A stretch of DNA of 64,000 bases from Diplocarpon mali (Eukaryota > Ascomycota > Leotiomycetes > Helotiales > Drepanopezizaceae), in the NCBI GenBank assembly GCA_024741835.1, contig JAENRP010000042.1, positions 1-64,000 on the forward strand. Direction: 5' to 3'. Below the pieces are notes generated by a model. The model saw only the letters and a program-made list of their open reading frames with translations, made no database searches and was not told where the DNA came from. A program made the position numbers and the translations under genes. Below are positions 1 to 12,344 of this stretch, in pieces (position 1 is the first letter of the stretch; the number at the start of each line of letters is the position of its first letter).

Positions 1-363
1 ATCTTCATATAAGGTATAACTTCCTCTCGAATCTGGCCTAATTCTGTCCAGTCAAATGCCAAAGCATCTTCTCGATTCATTAACGTTTTATAAAGTAACT
101 CTCGCTCTTGCTTTATCAGATCATCTCCAATTTTCAATTTGTCGAATCGTTCTTTTATCAATCGGTGTCTAATAGGCTTATCCGAAAATCTGCCTATGAT
201 GAATTCCTCAAATTTTCCTCCTAGTTTTAGCGGTCGAAGTTTCTCGTCTTATTCGAACCAATCATCTAGCCCTCCAGGCTTCTTGCAGTCTGATATTCCC
301 CAATCCATAGGTCGTACCTTGTCCGCTTTGCTTTTGTACATAGTCCGGATATTGGAATCGTGA
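1..363 (-). mobile_element. Degenerate Ty3/gypsy-like retrotransposon pol fragment, cut by left edge
   Basis: On the minus strand the region reads as an almost continuous polyprotein segment of the type found just upstream of the reverse transcriptase in fungal Ty3/gypsy elements. It contains KADKVRPMDWG, then a Lys/Arg-rich stretch, then DALAFDWTELGQIREEV. The last is the recognisable 'alaFDW.e.GkiRpEv' block that precedes the RT palm in these elements. One in-frame TAA interrupts the segment near position 260, so this copy is not functional. The RT itself would lie beyond the left edge. The family is assigned from remembered conservation, not a search. Confidence 0.7.
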
Positions 364-1248
364 TATTATAGAGCTTCGCGAATATGTATTTACTGAACCA
401 CTTTACCCATAAGGCAGAGGTGTTGAGGCGAGGCTCCGAGGTACTCGAAGAGTCCGATATATTGAATTAGAGGTTGGAAAAGGTCGGATTGAAAATGGAG
501 TTTTGATTAATTCAGGATTAGAGGTGCTTCGAGATCTCCTTATATATTTAACAAGTCGTTTAAGGAAGCTCAAAGGGCCTTCTAGCCTACTGCGTGCGTA
601 GAGAAAGCTTTTTAAATTGCTTATAACGCTTATAAGTATTATGCGATCGGCTAGAGGGCCTTTATTAGGTCGCTTAGGAGGCTCGCTGAATTGGTTGAGG
701 AAGATTGATTTATTATGTACTATTCTACATAATTTTAAGAGCCTTCAAAGGAGAAAAAGGAGGTTCCTATGACTTAGCATAGTGACGTGGAGGTTCTCCA
801 GAATAAGTGGAGACTCTTCCCTTTCTGCACAACAGCTTTTTATTGAAGATATCCCAAGGTCTATGCGAGAAGAATAGAAGAAGATTTTAGGTGCATCAAC
901 CCTTGGCGAAGTCCGGTGATGGGAGATTCATTCCATACGATAGGCTGCCCCGACAAACGGACACTATATTACTTCCCTGATGTTAATCAAAGAATCAAAA
1001 ACCAATACGCAGCCTTTGCCAGGAAATCCGTCCATTAGCCAAGCAGCAGTAGTGAAATCTTGAAACCATGATTTAAAAGTGCGCATTTTCTGAACTAGTG
1101 TCCTTAGGGACAGATAAAAATTTAGAGGCTCAAGATGCAGGTAGAAGAAAGAAGTACATTTAGTTTATATTCAAAATGGGTACACCAGTGCTACCAGCAG
1201 GCTGGGATACCGTCGCACTTCTCAAATAGAACAACTGCCACTCGCTTA
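364..1248. other. AT-rich gene-free stretch beside the retroelement
   Basis: No convincing coding exon was seen on either strand. The first 400 bases are strongly AT-rich with frequent stops in all frames, and probably continue the degenerate element to the left. The last 250 bases lead into the 3' side of the coiled-coil gene transcribed from the right. Confidence 0.4.
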
Positions 1249-2247
1249 TCACAAAGGGTCAAGATTTAACCTCACCATGCTGGCTGCCACGTTATACTCC
1301 TCCCCATCAGGTCCTCGCATCATGACCAAAGGAGCCTTTGATTCACCCACACGGTCCTTGTTTAAAGTCTCCAGCCTCTCCCGTGGCGGGAAGGGACCCG
1401 ATGCTGAGAGCTCAACGCAGCGATCAGAATCAAAGGAAGGCCCAACCACCTCTTTGCGCTGGGAGGCTATTCTTTCAAGATCCTCCGGCGAAGTACCGTC
1501 TATAGTTTTGTCCTCTGCATCTTGGAAGGCCGAGATACTAAGAGCTTTTGGCTTGTCAATGGACCCAGCATCGACCTTCCCAAGTTTGTCCTCCAATCGG
1601 ACGACACAGTCTAGGATCTTGTTCTCCGTCACCATGGACTGCAAAATCTTCTTTTCCAACGCGATGATTCTCCCGGCATCAATGGAGTGAAGGTGTTCCA
1701 GATGTTTAAGGTTTGAATGGATTTTGTTGAAGGTTGCGTAGAGCAGCTTCTCCTGGTTTCGAATGAACAGATCCGAGTAGTTTTGGAGCTGCTTGATTTC
1801 TAGATGCAGAGTTCTGATTTCCGAGACATTGTTTATTCCGCTGCTAAAGTTTTTGCTCATCTCGTTAAGCTGGCGTTGGAGGAAGATCTGCAGAACAGCG
1901 ATCTCCTGGGCTATGACACCCTTGACATCGAGTAGCGTCAGAGCTGCCGGGACTTGAGCGCGCTCTACTGCTGAAGCAGCATCCGGAACTTCTTCCTGGA
2001 TCTCGGATATTTTGAATGCACACCCGTCGGCGTGGATACGTGCAGGAAGTCTTCCCTGATTGAGGAGTTCGGCAAGAAGGCTGCCGAGAGACTGAGAATC
2101 AGGAATGGAGGTGACTGATGCCTGATCGAATGCATGTTCTTCTGGTGTAGGTGGTGGAGGTGCTGTACCGGAGAATTGTTCGGCGAGGAGTTGACGATCT
2201 TCGGTAGGGCTTGGATGAGACGTGGCGCATTCCAGATTACTGTCCAT
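1249..2247 (-). CDS. Coiled-coil protein of unknown function, 332 aa
   Basis: This is a single open exon of 332 residues starting at an ATG. I do not recognise the family. The N-terminal ~100 residues are Pro/Ser/Glu-rich and likely disordered. Residues ~105-225 form a long amphipathic stretch rich in Leu, Ile, Gln, Asn and Lys, with near-heptad spacing that looks like a coiled coil. The C-terminal ~100 residues are charged and low in complexity. No signal peptide, membrane segment or catalytic motif is visible. It sits alone between the retroelement debris and a 3.3 kb AT-rich island. Codon use looks like ordinary coding sequence, unlike its flanks. It could be a full gene or the last large exon of one. 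Confidence 0.55.
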   Translation of the reverse strand: MDSNLECATSHPSPTEDRQLLAEQFSGTAPPPPTPEEHAFDQASVTSIPDSQSLGSLLAELLNQGRLPARIHADGCAFKISEIQEEVPDAASAVERAQVPAALTLLDVKGVIAQEIAVLQIFLQRQLNEMSKNFSSGINNVSEIRTLHLEIKQLQNYSDLFIRNQEKLLYATFNKIHSNLKHLEHLHSIDAGRIIALEKKILQSMVTENKILDCVVRLEDKLGKVDAGSIDKPKALSISAFQDAEDKTIDGTSPEDLERIASQRKEVVGPSFDSDRCVELSASGPFPPRERLETLNKDRVGESKAPLVMMRGPDGEEYNVAASMVRLNLDPL

Positions 2248-5200
2248 GTTTGCTTTGTTGAAAATCCAATGTTATTGTAACGTTGCAGATTTTGCTTGTT
2301 GATGCTGGCCGTTTGTCGGGGAATGAAGTACGATTTACACAGTAATATACGACTCCAGTCTTTCAGCCGTCCGCCAGAAAAGTTTCCGTCGCTTCGGCAG
2401 AGCCGATATCTAAAACCTAGGTGAAAGAGAATCATGCAGAAGACTCCCGAGGTGTTTGCAACGGCAAGCTGCATATCTCCACTCTCGAAAGACGAAATGT
2501 CTTAACTGCACGGCCTGAATCCCTCGCAACAAGTAGAGAAAAAAAGGAAATAATTCTCGTATCCTGCACAACACTCGCTCCCCTTCTCATCTCATTCTCA
2601 GAGACCCCAAACTGAAGCCATTCAAACGAAATATCTTTATACTTGCCATCTCTCGCCATCGAGTTGGATGCCTTAGGTAGAGTCTTCTAAAACACTGTAG
2701 TTGATTCTGGAGTGGTGACCATTAAATAAAGCAAGTTATGGCAGGATAGATGAAGTGATTTTGTCTATTTTTGAGAGAGTCATCGAGATGTGAAGCAATT
2801 TCTGCCGGGAGGCCGTCTTCACGGGCTATGTCTTCATGATTCCTGAGACTTTTGAGTTTTGAACATGTGCGATGGAGAGGAACAAGTAGACAAATTTCAA
2901 ACAATAGAGGGTCGTTAGAGAGCCAATAGAGGCAACGTAGCGTGTAGTATAGATGCGTTGAGGAATTTTTATGTGAAATGCAAGCCATCACCGTCACGTG
3001 ATATTGATGATGGAGGTAACCAACTGTGCTGAATATTGATGCTAGCTGGCTTTGCCCAGACAATTGATAAATTTTGCATCTTGTATAAGAATCTTGGAAT
3101 ACACCAAATAATGGCTCTCACATCTAAATTAACTTTGGTTTGGTGAAGTAAAGGTCCAAACTCAAATCTCTAAAACAGCATCATCGATATATACTCCCAT
3201 CTACAAGCACCATACCCATCAAGCACATGTACGAGCTTCATAAACCCACTCAAAGTCCACAATATCGGCTCAACTAGGACCTTTTAAGCACCAGAGTGGC
3301 AGAGGGACCTGCGAGGACCTGATTGGATAGTTGCTAGACAAACCACATGTAGTAGGGAAAGGTGGTAAGATCTAGATATTTCTCGCAGTGGAAACCAGAC
3401 CACCGCGAGTGAGTGCCATATTTCTGGGATATCTATCTCAATATCGAGAGCTGGGGTGGCTCCATCAATCCTGAGACTCGTTGCGGCGTTCCTGTTGGGT
3501 GACTCCCATACCAAATCTCAGGTCGAATCCTCGAGTGTGTCCTCCAATGAAACCAAGAGGGTCTCAGAGACATTTTAGAAGCTTCCCTCTCGGTAAGTAC
3601 CTCCTACGGCCGAGTCTCTAAGTACGCACAGGTAGCTGCAAGCGTATAAAAAATTCAGTGTTCCAGATATTAAATATAGCCTTATAGAATAGCAAAAACC
3701 GCAGGACCAACCATATCATAGACTAACTGACTACGGTCAAGCAGCATGTGATAATAAGTGTCGTCGAAACTTCCATCCTCATATTTTCACCATATGAAGT
3801 GGGTCGCCACTGAGCGAGCTTATGGATTCTAGCGACGGAATAAGGTACGCTACCTTCTAAATAATTGACGTTGATACACCAATAATCTCAAGTTATTGAC
3901 AGCTTACAAGACTTCCACAGAGATTAGGACAAGGAGTTCTATGCTTTTTTTTTTTTTGGAAATGCTCGCGTGATTCAAATGAAGTGTATGTATAGCGCTC
4001 ATGAATAACGTCCATGAAATATCAAAAAAATTGCAGAGTGCTCTGATATGAAGCCTGTTCCGAAACCCGGACTTTCGAAGTACGCCTTAAAGCCTTTCAG
4101 GAAATGAGAAGGGCCGGCATCATAGTTTTCCGGCTTGATATGTTTTGACTAGAAGCTGAAAGGGACATGGTCCTAATAGTGTACGATCTGAGGTGGAGAG
4201 CCGTGGAGGAAATTTGGCCTTCATGTATTTGGCTAGTCAGTCCGACTGGAATCCTCGAGAAAATTCGAAATGGTAATTAAATCACAGATTATTATTACTT
4301 CTTCCAGACTGACAGGTCAGTGAAAAAAGGATATCCGAGTAAAGAAACACTCATTAGTTCGTCATAACTCATCACAACAACAAAGAACGCAATAAACGGA
4401 CAATAAGTAAGAAACAGAATTCGAAATGACTGGTTGTGAGGCTAGTCACTCGTCAATGGCCGATAATTACTGCTCAAATAGCGAGGCGATGCACTGCAAG
4501 CCTCGTCACGAATGAGTCCCTTTCGGCAGCCCAAAGGCAAGCGATACAAAAATGCCGTCTCCGCACTCTCGTTTTGAGCTCGAACGACTTTACCGAAATA
4601 AAGAATAGAAATTGACGACTGTGCTACTATCACATGTAGTTCAGCTGACATTAGCCACATGGGATACTGCCATCTGCACGGCTCAGGATGAACTACTACA
4701 ATAACTGCAACTATATCATCGATGCTCCTATCTTAGACTATTCCGAGCAAGACCTTGGGAATGGTAAGAAAAATGCACTTCCCCCATACACTCCCCCCAT
4801 CGCGCTCGCGGATCCTTGATGTCCGACTGACTAGTTCTAGGCTATATATTATCTCATAGACAAAGAAAACCCACGGCACGCGATTTTCATCGACATGGAT
4901 GCCCCAACGGAGAAAAGCACTAGGTCACCGCTATAGCAGAGGTACGCCGGGTCATATAAGGTGCTGTAGATATATATCTGATGTACGCAAGAGATTATGA
5001 ATTACAAATGCGATCTGAAGATAAGAACTACTTTGTCGTTCAGCTGCTGGAAGAGTGAACGCGAGAAGGAAAGAATACAAGCTCAATGTAACGCCGCAAA
5101 CTTCGCTATCAACTGCGTCGAATCCTCCGAGGAGTGGGAGCTCGCTGCCAATCATAGGGACTCGATCAACGAAGTCGGTCTTTGTGTTCAAAGACACATC

Positions 5201-5586
5201 CCGGCCGGAGGTCCACAATACCGGAATATTAGGGGTATGATCTAGTAATTTAACGAAGAAATGATTGTCAACTCATTTCGCAGAGATGGACGAATACAAA
5301 GCGGCCAATCCCAAGCATCACATCATCCATGATATTGTTTCGCTATTCAAATCATTAAAACCTCGGCAGATGAGGAGTTGTGGGATGGAATAACAAGCAG
5401 CGAAACTGGGATTAATATGGGAGATGTAATAACCAGCGGCGGCAATTTTGACGAGGACTCGAAGTTTATCGAGGAAAGTATTCCTCACTGGGGCTTATGA
5501 GTGCTCGTGGAATATGGATAAATTTTTCGGGTGCTTAAAGCTTTCACCCTTTGCTATAATTTTGAAGAATATAGCCGTGCAAAGCC
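2248..5586. other. AT-rich gene-empty island
   Basis: About 3.3 kb with only short ORFs and no recognisable protein similarity in any frame. TA-rich words are frequent, and there is a 13-T run near 3945-3957. The composition resembles the other AT-rich islands in the window and fits old transposon sequence eroded by RIP. The short ORFs (60-113 codons) look random. Confidence 0.45.
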
Positions 5587-6365
5587 TCATTCTTCCTTCA
5601 CACTCGGTGCTCGTGATGTGTCGGCTGGTTGTCGTCCATTGACCAGGGTACACAACTTTTGCAGCATAACTGTGCTCCCAGTCATGAGCAAAGCCGCTCC
5701 AGTGAATAGACAAATTCTTGGTACGGTACTGAGCTGTCCAAATAGAGGGTATGGATAACTGAGAAGAAGCATTTAGTGTCGAGGTTTCTCGAGTGGTATC
5801 TCGTAACCTACAATCCATTGTGCTTGTAGCACCGTTCTACCCACGCCCAGTACGCAACAGCTATCCCCGAACTCAACACCATAGCTCTCGATATCCTGAT
5901 TGTCCATGGAGGAGAAAGTAACAGTAGATCAATGGTAAGCAGGATCGAGGGCATTGCATGGAAGCCAATGTCGGCCATAGGAGCAATGTGGATTTCGGGA
6001 AGTACTAGCAGAGATTTGTCAATAGCACTAATCCCCCAATACAAGATACTGATCAAAACTTCTAGAGGTGTACTGCATAGAGACAGGGTATTTTTGATGA
6101 GAAAGAGTGTGGGCGAGAGAGTGAGGTCTGCTAGGAATCCAGCGATGAAAGTCCCGTACGCCACTGTGAGACCCAGAATTGTCAGGTACTGCCAATGCCA
6201 CCCATAAGACTCGTTGATGAACGTCGGGAAGTCTAGAAGGTATTTGTAGGAGAGGGTGAAGGAGACTATGCCGAAGAAATGGATGATGGCAGAGATTCCA
6301 CGGCTGGGACTCGGCAATCGCTGAAGAGGATGACGCGCTATTTGCGCAGCTGACAAAGAAGACAT
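5587..6365 (-). CDS. FAR-17a/AIG1-like multi-pass membrane protein
   Basis: Two exons, complement(5587..5758, 5812..6365), give 241 residues. The 53-nt intron has GT-AG ends. Splicing removes an otherwise immediate TAG and restores the family block NGFYPYPLF. About six hydrophobic segments are visible. AIG1 and ADTRP in animals are membrane hydrolases of fatty-acid esters of hydroxy fatty acids (FAHFA) that use an intramembrane Thr and His. Here TPLEVLISILYW and GFHAMPSI supply a matching Thr and His, so a lipid-ester hydrolase role in an internal membrane is plausible but inferred. I chose ATG 6365 because the open frame upstream lacks family-like sequence. The gene is divergent from the cyclophilin gene, 211 bp away. 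Confidence 0.8.
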
Positions 6366-6576
6366 TGTGTTCTGCTTTGTCGATGACCATCCAGAATATT
6401 CAAAGAAAATGGAAAGAGCTGTATTGCATATACAAGGATATTCTGTGTCGCCGTTGTCTCTAATCGGCAGGATGTCGATATTGGCGCCTCTACGCGTAAA
6501 ATCCACGCTATAGAAAAAGCTTCAGCCTTGCAGCTCCCAACGTCCAAGCACGACCCGCCACAACAAGACAAAGGCC
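6366..6576. promoter_or_regulatory. Shared divergent promoter region (211 bp)
   Basis: This is the gap between the start codons of the AIG1-like gene (leftward) and the WD40-cyclophilin gene (rightward). It must hold both 5' leaders and promoters. The assignment rests on spacing only. No specific factor site was identified. Confidence 0.45.
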
Positions 6577-8534
6577 ATGGCTGAAGACGCTTTTGAAATG
6601 AAATCCAACAAGAGAAGCCGGTCAGACGACGATGGTACGTCAGTTAGTCGGTTTTCAAGACTAACTCACTGACAAATATATTAGAATCCTCGTCCGACGA
6701 TGACATGGGTCCGCAGCTTCCATCGGCGGAGGCACCCAAGAAGAAACGGCGCAAGCTTCCCTACGAGAAGCTCTATATCTCTGCCTTACCTAAGTCTGTG
6801 AAGTACTCAAAGTCGCTCATGCACAAAGAGCAGCTGTCCTTCCTGAGTATGACCCCCTTGACCGATTTCCTGATCACCAGCTCCGTGGACGGCGTAGTGA
6901 AATTTTGGAAGAAAGGGGCAGATAGCATTGAGTTCGTGAAGGAATTCAAGGCACATAGTGGAGAAATTAAGAGTGTGTCTGTGAGCGCAGATGGGAGGAG
7001 CTTTGCGACAGCTGGGGCGGACAAGACCGTCAAGATTTTCGATGTCATTACTTTCGACCTACTGAGTATGCTGAGCCTAGAGTTTATGCCAAAGTGTATC
7101 TGCTGGATACACAAGAAGGGTGCTTCATTACCAATTTTGGCAGTATCTGACGAGGTCAACCATACAATCCGAATGTACGATGGGCGCGGGGAGAACCAGG
7201 AACCAGTACACACTCTGGTCGGGCTGCACCGAAGTGTTGTATCACTGATGGCATTCAATGATGCATACGACTGCGTTATATCGGTGGATGAGAATGGCAT
7301 GATCGAATACTGGCGCCCTGGGGCCTACGAGAAGCCTGAAAATGTCTTTGAATACAAGAGCTCCACGAACCTCTTCGAATTCAAGAAAGCTAGATCTACA
7401 CCCTCGTCTCTTACAATCTCTCCGAATGGTTCGCAATTTGCTACGGTTTCTTTCCCCGACCGAAAAATTAGGGTGTTCGATTTTCCTACGGGAAAACTGT
7501 ACAGGACATATGACGAGTCCTTACGGGTAATGGAAGAAATGCAACAGGCCGGGACTGCTCTACAAAAACTCGAGGATGTTGAATTCGGGCGCCGACTAGC
7601 GACAGAGAGAGAAATCGAGAGTCCAGCGCTGAGAAACAAGGCGAATGTAGTATTTGACGAGTCGGGACACTTCATTATCTACGGATCTATGCTTGGAACA
7701 AAAGTTTTGAATACCTATACGAACAGGGTTGTCAAGGTTTTTGGAAAGGACGAAAACTATAGACCTCTCAGTGTCGCAATTTACCAAGGCCAGCCACAGA
7801 AGAAGGGTATCACGACAGTTGCCATGGCCGCATCGGACAACCCACTGTTACAGGCCTCAGAAGTACGGGATCCGATTCTCTTCACTACCGGTGTCGGCAA
7901 AGTGCGTTTCTATATGTTCACCAACGATGAGAATATCTCGAAATCCGAGCGAGATGTCCAGAATGAGAAGCCCACGTACTTGACATCTAAAAAGGCGATC
8001 GTAGCGAAGACAGCAGAGACTGGAACAGCAGCGATCATACACACCAATTATGGAGACATCCATATCCGTCTCTTCCCAGACGCAGCTCCCAAATCGGTGG
8101 AGAATTTTGTCGTACATTCGAAGCAAGGATACTACAACAATACCATCTTCCACAGAGTGATCCGTAAGTTCATGATTCAGTGTGGTGATCCTCTGGGAGA
8201 CGGCACTGGTGGAGAGAGTATCTGGGGTAAGGAGTTCGCGGATGAGTTCAGCACGTTGAGACATGATAAACCATACACAGTCAGTATGGCTAATGCTGGG
8301 CCCAACACAAACGGGAGTCAATTTTTCATTACAACCGAAAAGACCGTAAGCTTCTAAGTGACTGGAAATTGGGAGTTACTGCTGACCTCTGCATAGCCTT
8401 GGTTGGATAACAAGCATACGATCTTTGGTCGAGCTATTCAAGGTTTGGATGTGATTCACAAGATTGAGAATACTAGGGTGTACAAGGAGAAGCCGGAGGA
8501 AGACATCAAGATTCTCAATATTGAAATCATGTAG
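6577..8534 (+). CDS. cyp15: WD40-repeat cyclophilin peptidyl-prolyl isomerase (PPWD1/Cyp15 family)
   Basis: Three exons (6577..6634, 6685..8345, 8397..8534) encode 618 residues, close to human PPWD1. Introns are 50 and 51 nt, GT-AG. The N-terminus is acidic/basic and may include a nuclear localisation stretch (KKKRRKLPYEKLYIS). WD repeats cover roughly residues 60-400, with SVDGVVKFW and TAGADKTVKIFD blocks. A cyclophilin domain fills ~470-618. The catalytic FHRV arginine, FMIQ, FFIT and PWLDNKHTIFG tryptophan are all present, so the isomerase should be active. Family members associate with late spliceosomes in the nucleus. The last intron splits the cyclophilin domain just before PWLDN, and without splicing the protein would lose its final strands. 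Confidence 0.93.
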
Positions 8535-8929
8535 AAGGACACCACACCAAAAGTAATTTGATACCCTTTCTGCATTTTGCACATCATGACTACAAATCTC
8601 GTTACACCGGCCATCTAGACCTTTCGGAATTTACCCCGGAAAATTGAATGCCGAAGATATCCCGCTCTTATCGCTGCTCAACGCTAAACTTTATTACAGC
8701 AGCATTATCCCAACCCCCTCACCATCTCAAGAGCCTCATCATTACTTCTGCGCCTGAGCTTCTGCTCGACCTTTCGGTACAGCGACATGCCAGTAATGCA
8801 AGCATCATTTCCTCACATCCTTGGAAATAGAAGCCGCAGGAGCGAATGCGCCGCGTCCTATCCTCCCCGGCGCCTCGGAAACGAGACCGGACTTGACGGC
8901 AGATTGATTATCTATGGCAAAGGACGACA
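8535..8929. other. Intergenic: cyp15 3' end and regulator promoter
   Basis: About 395 bases with no recognisable gene. It should carry the 3' UTR of the cyclophilin gene and the promoter and leader of the Zn2Cys6 regulator. Confidence 0.35.
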
Positions 8930-11773
8930 ATGCCGCGAAAGAAGCAGCCTGGAGCGCCGCCACCCAAGACGAGGAGCCGGAATGGATGCAAGTGAGTGTG
9001 GTTTGATACAGGCGGAGGTGTCAGAGTTCTTGCTGGGTGAACAGCTGCGCATCTGTGTTTCCTTTGCCATTGAAATAGGGCCGCAAGAGAGGCATACCGC
9101 AGTGGATTTACCCATGATTGACATACCATGGGTCTATCTTCACGGGATTACTTGGGCTTTTCTACATGCGGCCCTCGATTCTATTCAAGGTTTTGGATAT
9201 AGCGTCTAACACTTGTGTTATATGTGTCTTTGTTAACTAGCTGACGATATGACAGTCCATGTAAAAGCAGGAAAGTGAAGTGTGACGAGAGACGGCCTGC
9301 ATGCTTCAATTGCGAGCGTCAAAACTCGGAATGCAACTACGACAGGATACTGAAGTGGGGGAACGAGGTTGGGCCTTACAACTCAACTTTACCTAGAGGA
9401 AAGCGACAGCCAGAGGAAACCGGAGGTACAACAATATCAACAGATCTGTCAGCTCAGCAGATAGTTTTTGGCCAAAACCTGGGAGATGAGAGCATGCCCG
9501 GGAATGATATCTCCCAAACTCGTTCACCAAGTGGACCTCTCGTGGATATGGCTCACCCACAACTTCTGTCTTTCAGAAGACCAGACAGCTTCAACGGCCC
9601 GTCAAGCCCTGTAAATCCGCTGCCTTCAGTTCCTTCAAGAGATTCCTACATGCCACTCGATCCTGCTCTGACTAGTCAGCCTATTGCCCCGGTTTCGCAT
9701 TCAACTGTACAAGACGTGGGAATGTATCTTTCAGGACCAAGGCCAGTAGCCTCGCGGGTTGGTGAATCAGTTCAAGATGATTCGTCGTCACCAAAGTATG
9801 TCGAGATCAGAAGCCCTAGTATAGGTGTGTCCTCGAATCGAAGCACCACTCTTCCTAGCCTGGACAACCCTGTTTCAAGCCCGCCGTTCTTTATCAGCTC
9901 GGGAGATGATGTAACGGAAGCAATGAGCTATGAAATATCACCGAGACGTATGCGTTTTGGTCATGGGCATGATTTCGGTTTGATTTATGACCAGTCGATG
10001 CCACCGCCCAAGGCAAGTTCGCACCACGCCGACTATTCACCCACATACATTTATAGTGCCGCCTCTGCGAATAGCCCTGCCACTTCAACTTCTGAAACCG
10101 GCGACGATATTTATAGACCTTACTCTGCGAGATCATCCCCACATCTATCACAAGACTGTCCTGACTTGAGACGGCTTTCTGTTAATTCTCTTCTATCGGG
10201 GCCCCCTGGAATACCTGCTCCTAGGAGTAATCCGGAGTTTCAGGATTGGTTGGTCCAATATCAAGACACTTCTTCGGATTCTACGATTTGGGGCGTTGAT
10301 CGAGGTTTCCGGGATCTTGACATCAGAAAGAATGATGACACGAACGCAATATCCAGGCTGCCTCCTCGGGCTACCAGAGATCACTCGAAGTATGCTCCTG
10401 GTGAAAATGTCTTGGCTGATCCAGTAGATTTTGGATCTGGAATGGAAATGAGCAGTTCTGCTTTTGCCAGAGGCAATTACTACGACAAGCCAGTCAGCAT
10501 ACGGATTCCCAACTCATTCGGAGAGTTACCCGACAAGTTGCGCGAGAATCCCATGAACATACTTTACTTTCATCACTTTATCAATCATACTGCTGGCTGG
10601 TTGGTGCCACATAATTGCTCTTCTAATCCGTTTAGAAGTGTCCTGCCGCAAATGGCCCTTCAAGACCATAATCTTCTCAACTTGCTCTTAGCATATTCAG
10701 CATTGCACAGAGCTCGATTGCTTGGTCAACCCGAACCGGAGCTTCGTATTGCTTTATGGGTCCAGGACATCTTCCCAAATCTCCGGAAAGCACTCAGTGA
10801 TCCTAATCAGATCATTACCAATGCTAACCTCGCCACGGCAATAATGTTGGCGTCTCTGGAAATCATCTCTCCAAAATCCTTCGGTGTCGAGGTACCCTGG
10901 CAAAATCATCTCGACACCGCTCGTCAGATGATTGCTGCACGAGGAGGTCCGCAGAACGTCCACACGGCATCTCGCGGGGACAGAGTCCTCGCTTTCCTCT
11001 GGAGTTGGTTCGTTTACTTGGATGTATTAGGTAGTCTGAGTGGTGTGAAGGCTAACTCTTCGATTCTTGTAAGTCAAGTGCATCTTAGATATTTTGATTT
11101 TCACTGAACTGATTGCTTTTAGTCCTGGATTCTGGATTCCGAGATCAACGACGAGAATGACTATCAGATTGACTGCACTCTCGGGTTTACAAGTAAATGC
11201 GTCCGACTTCTAGCGAACGTTGCAGAGCTATCTCGAATATGCGACAGCGAACGTATAGACTCATATCACGAGATCATCCCAGATTGGAAACCTTCCGAGA
11301 ATATGATCGATCGAGCAGACAAGCTCGAGCAGGAGCTCATAATATCGCGTCGTCACTTGTTCAAGCCGTGTACGCATATGCAGTCTTGGGGAGAGGCAGC
11401 TTTTAAATGGTATAGTGTGGAGATGTCTGCTACCAACGAGGCTTTTCACTGGGCAGGTTTAGTCCACCTGCATAGACGGATACTCGGCAAGAGTACAAAT
11501 CACCGTGATGTGCAGACAGCCGTTAGCGAAATATTCGGAGTGTTAAGCAAGCTCCGGCGAGGAAGTAGTGCTGAAGCATGCCTCCTCTTCCCAATGTTTA
11601 CTGCTGGGTGCAATACTGAAGACGCGAGACGACGGAGCGATATACTGGACAGGATCAAGGGTATGGAGATGGTGGGTCTGACACAGGTACTCAAGGCGAG
11701 GTCTTTGATGGAGCGTGTATGGGAAACTGGCAAGCCGTGGGAAACGCTTGTCGACGGTGAATTCTTCGGATGA
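8930..11773 (+). CDS. Zn2Cys6 fungal transcription factor
   Basis: Model join(8930..8991, 9256..11068, 11123..11773), 841 residues. The first intron (264 nt) splits the zinc cluster. Joining the exons gives GCNPCKSRKVKCDERRP followed by ACFNCERQNSEC, a complete C-x2-C-x6-C-x6-C-x2-C-x6-C set at Cys20, 23, 30, 37, 40 and 47. That perfect join is the evidence for the small first exon. Residues ~60-400 are Ser/Pro-rich, and ~420-841 look like the helical fungal-specific regulatory region. The protein should bind DNA in the nucleus, but its targets are unknown. It is convergent with the 4CL-like ligase gene, about 570 bp away. The last intron is 54 nt. Confidence 0.88.
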
Positions 11774-12344
11774 TGCCAATTTAGGGACGCGGATATTTAC
11801 ATGATTAAATGTTTTACGAATGACGATTGGAGAGCATATTGAGGGCAGAACTGACGGGGTAAAACAACAAACCTTCGCCCGTGGCGAAAATTGATTTGGC
11901 TATCTTACCTCAACATGAAGATGAATACATAACCAAATTTCTTTCATCTCTCCTTTTCTGCGTGCCCACCATTCTTTATTTAGTGCTTCATACTCTTCTT
12001 TTCATCCTGAGTATGATCTCGAAAAGTTCCACGTGGCGGTATAACTACCGAGATCATAGCGAGGGTGGCCCGAGTAGCCTCTTCAACTTACCAAATATGG
12101 CAGTTAGATACTTCAGCCGAAGTGATTTCTTATGCTTAAATACTCGGGTGTAGACCTGGAGTTACGATCATACGTAGCAATCTTTATTTGGTGATTATTT
12201 GACTCCTCAATATTTCAAGTGGGGCATAGTGAGCCGCGCCTCTTTGCTTCATAGTGTCCTTACCAAATCTATGCTCTTTTCCGACGCAGAACCCATCAAT
12301 ACCAATAATTCTCTTCGCGGTCCAATCCATCCCAGAATCAGAAA
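11774..12344. other. Convergent intergenic stretch, no gene seen
   Basis: About 570 bases between the 3' ends of the regulator and the ligase. It is AT-leaning. Two short ORFs are present but neither has recognisable content. Confidence 0.35.
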
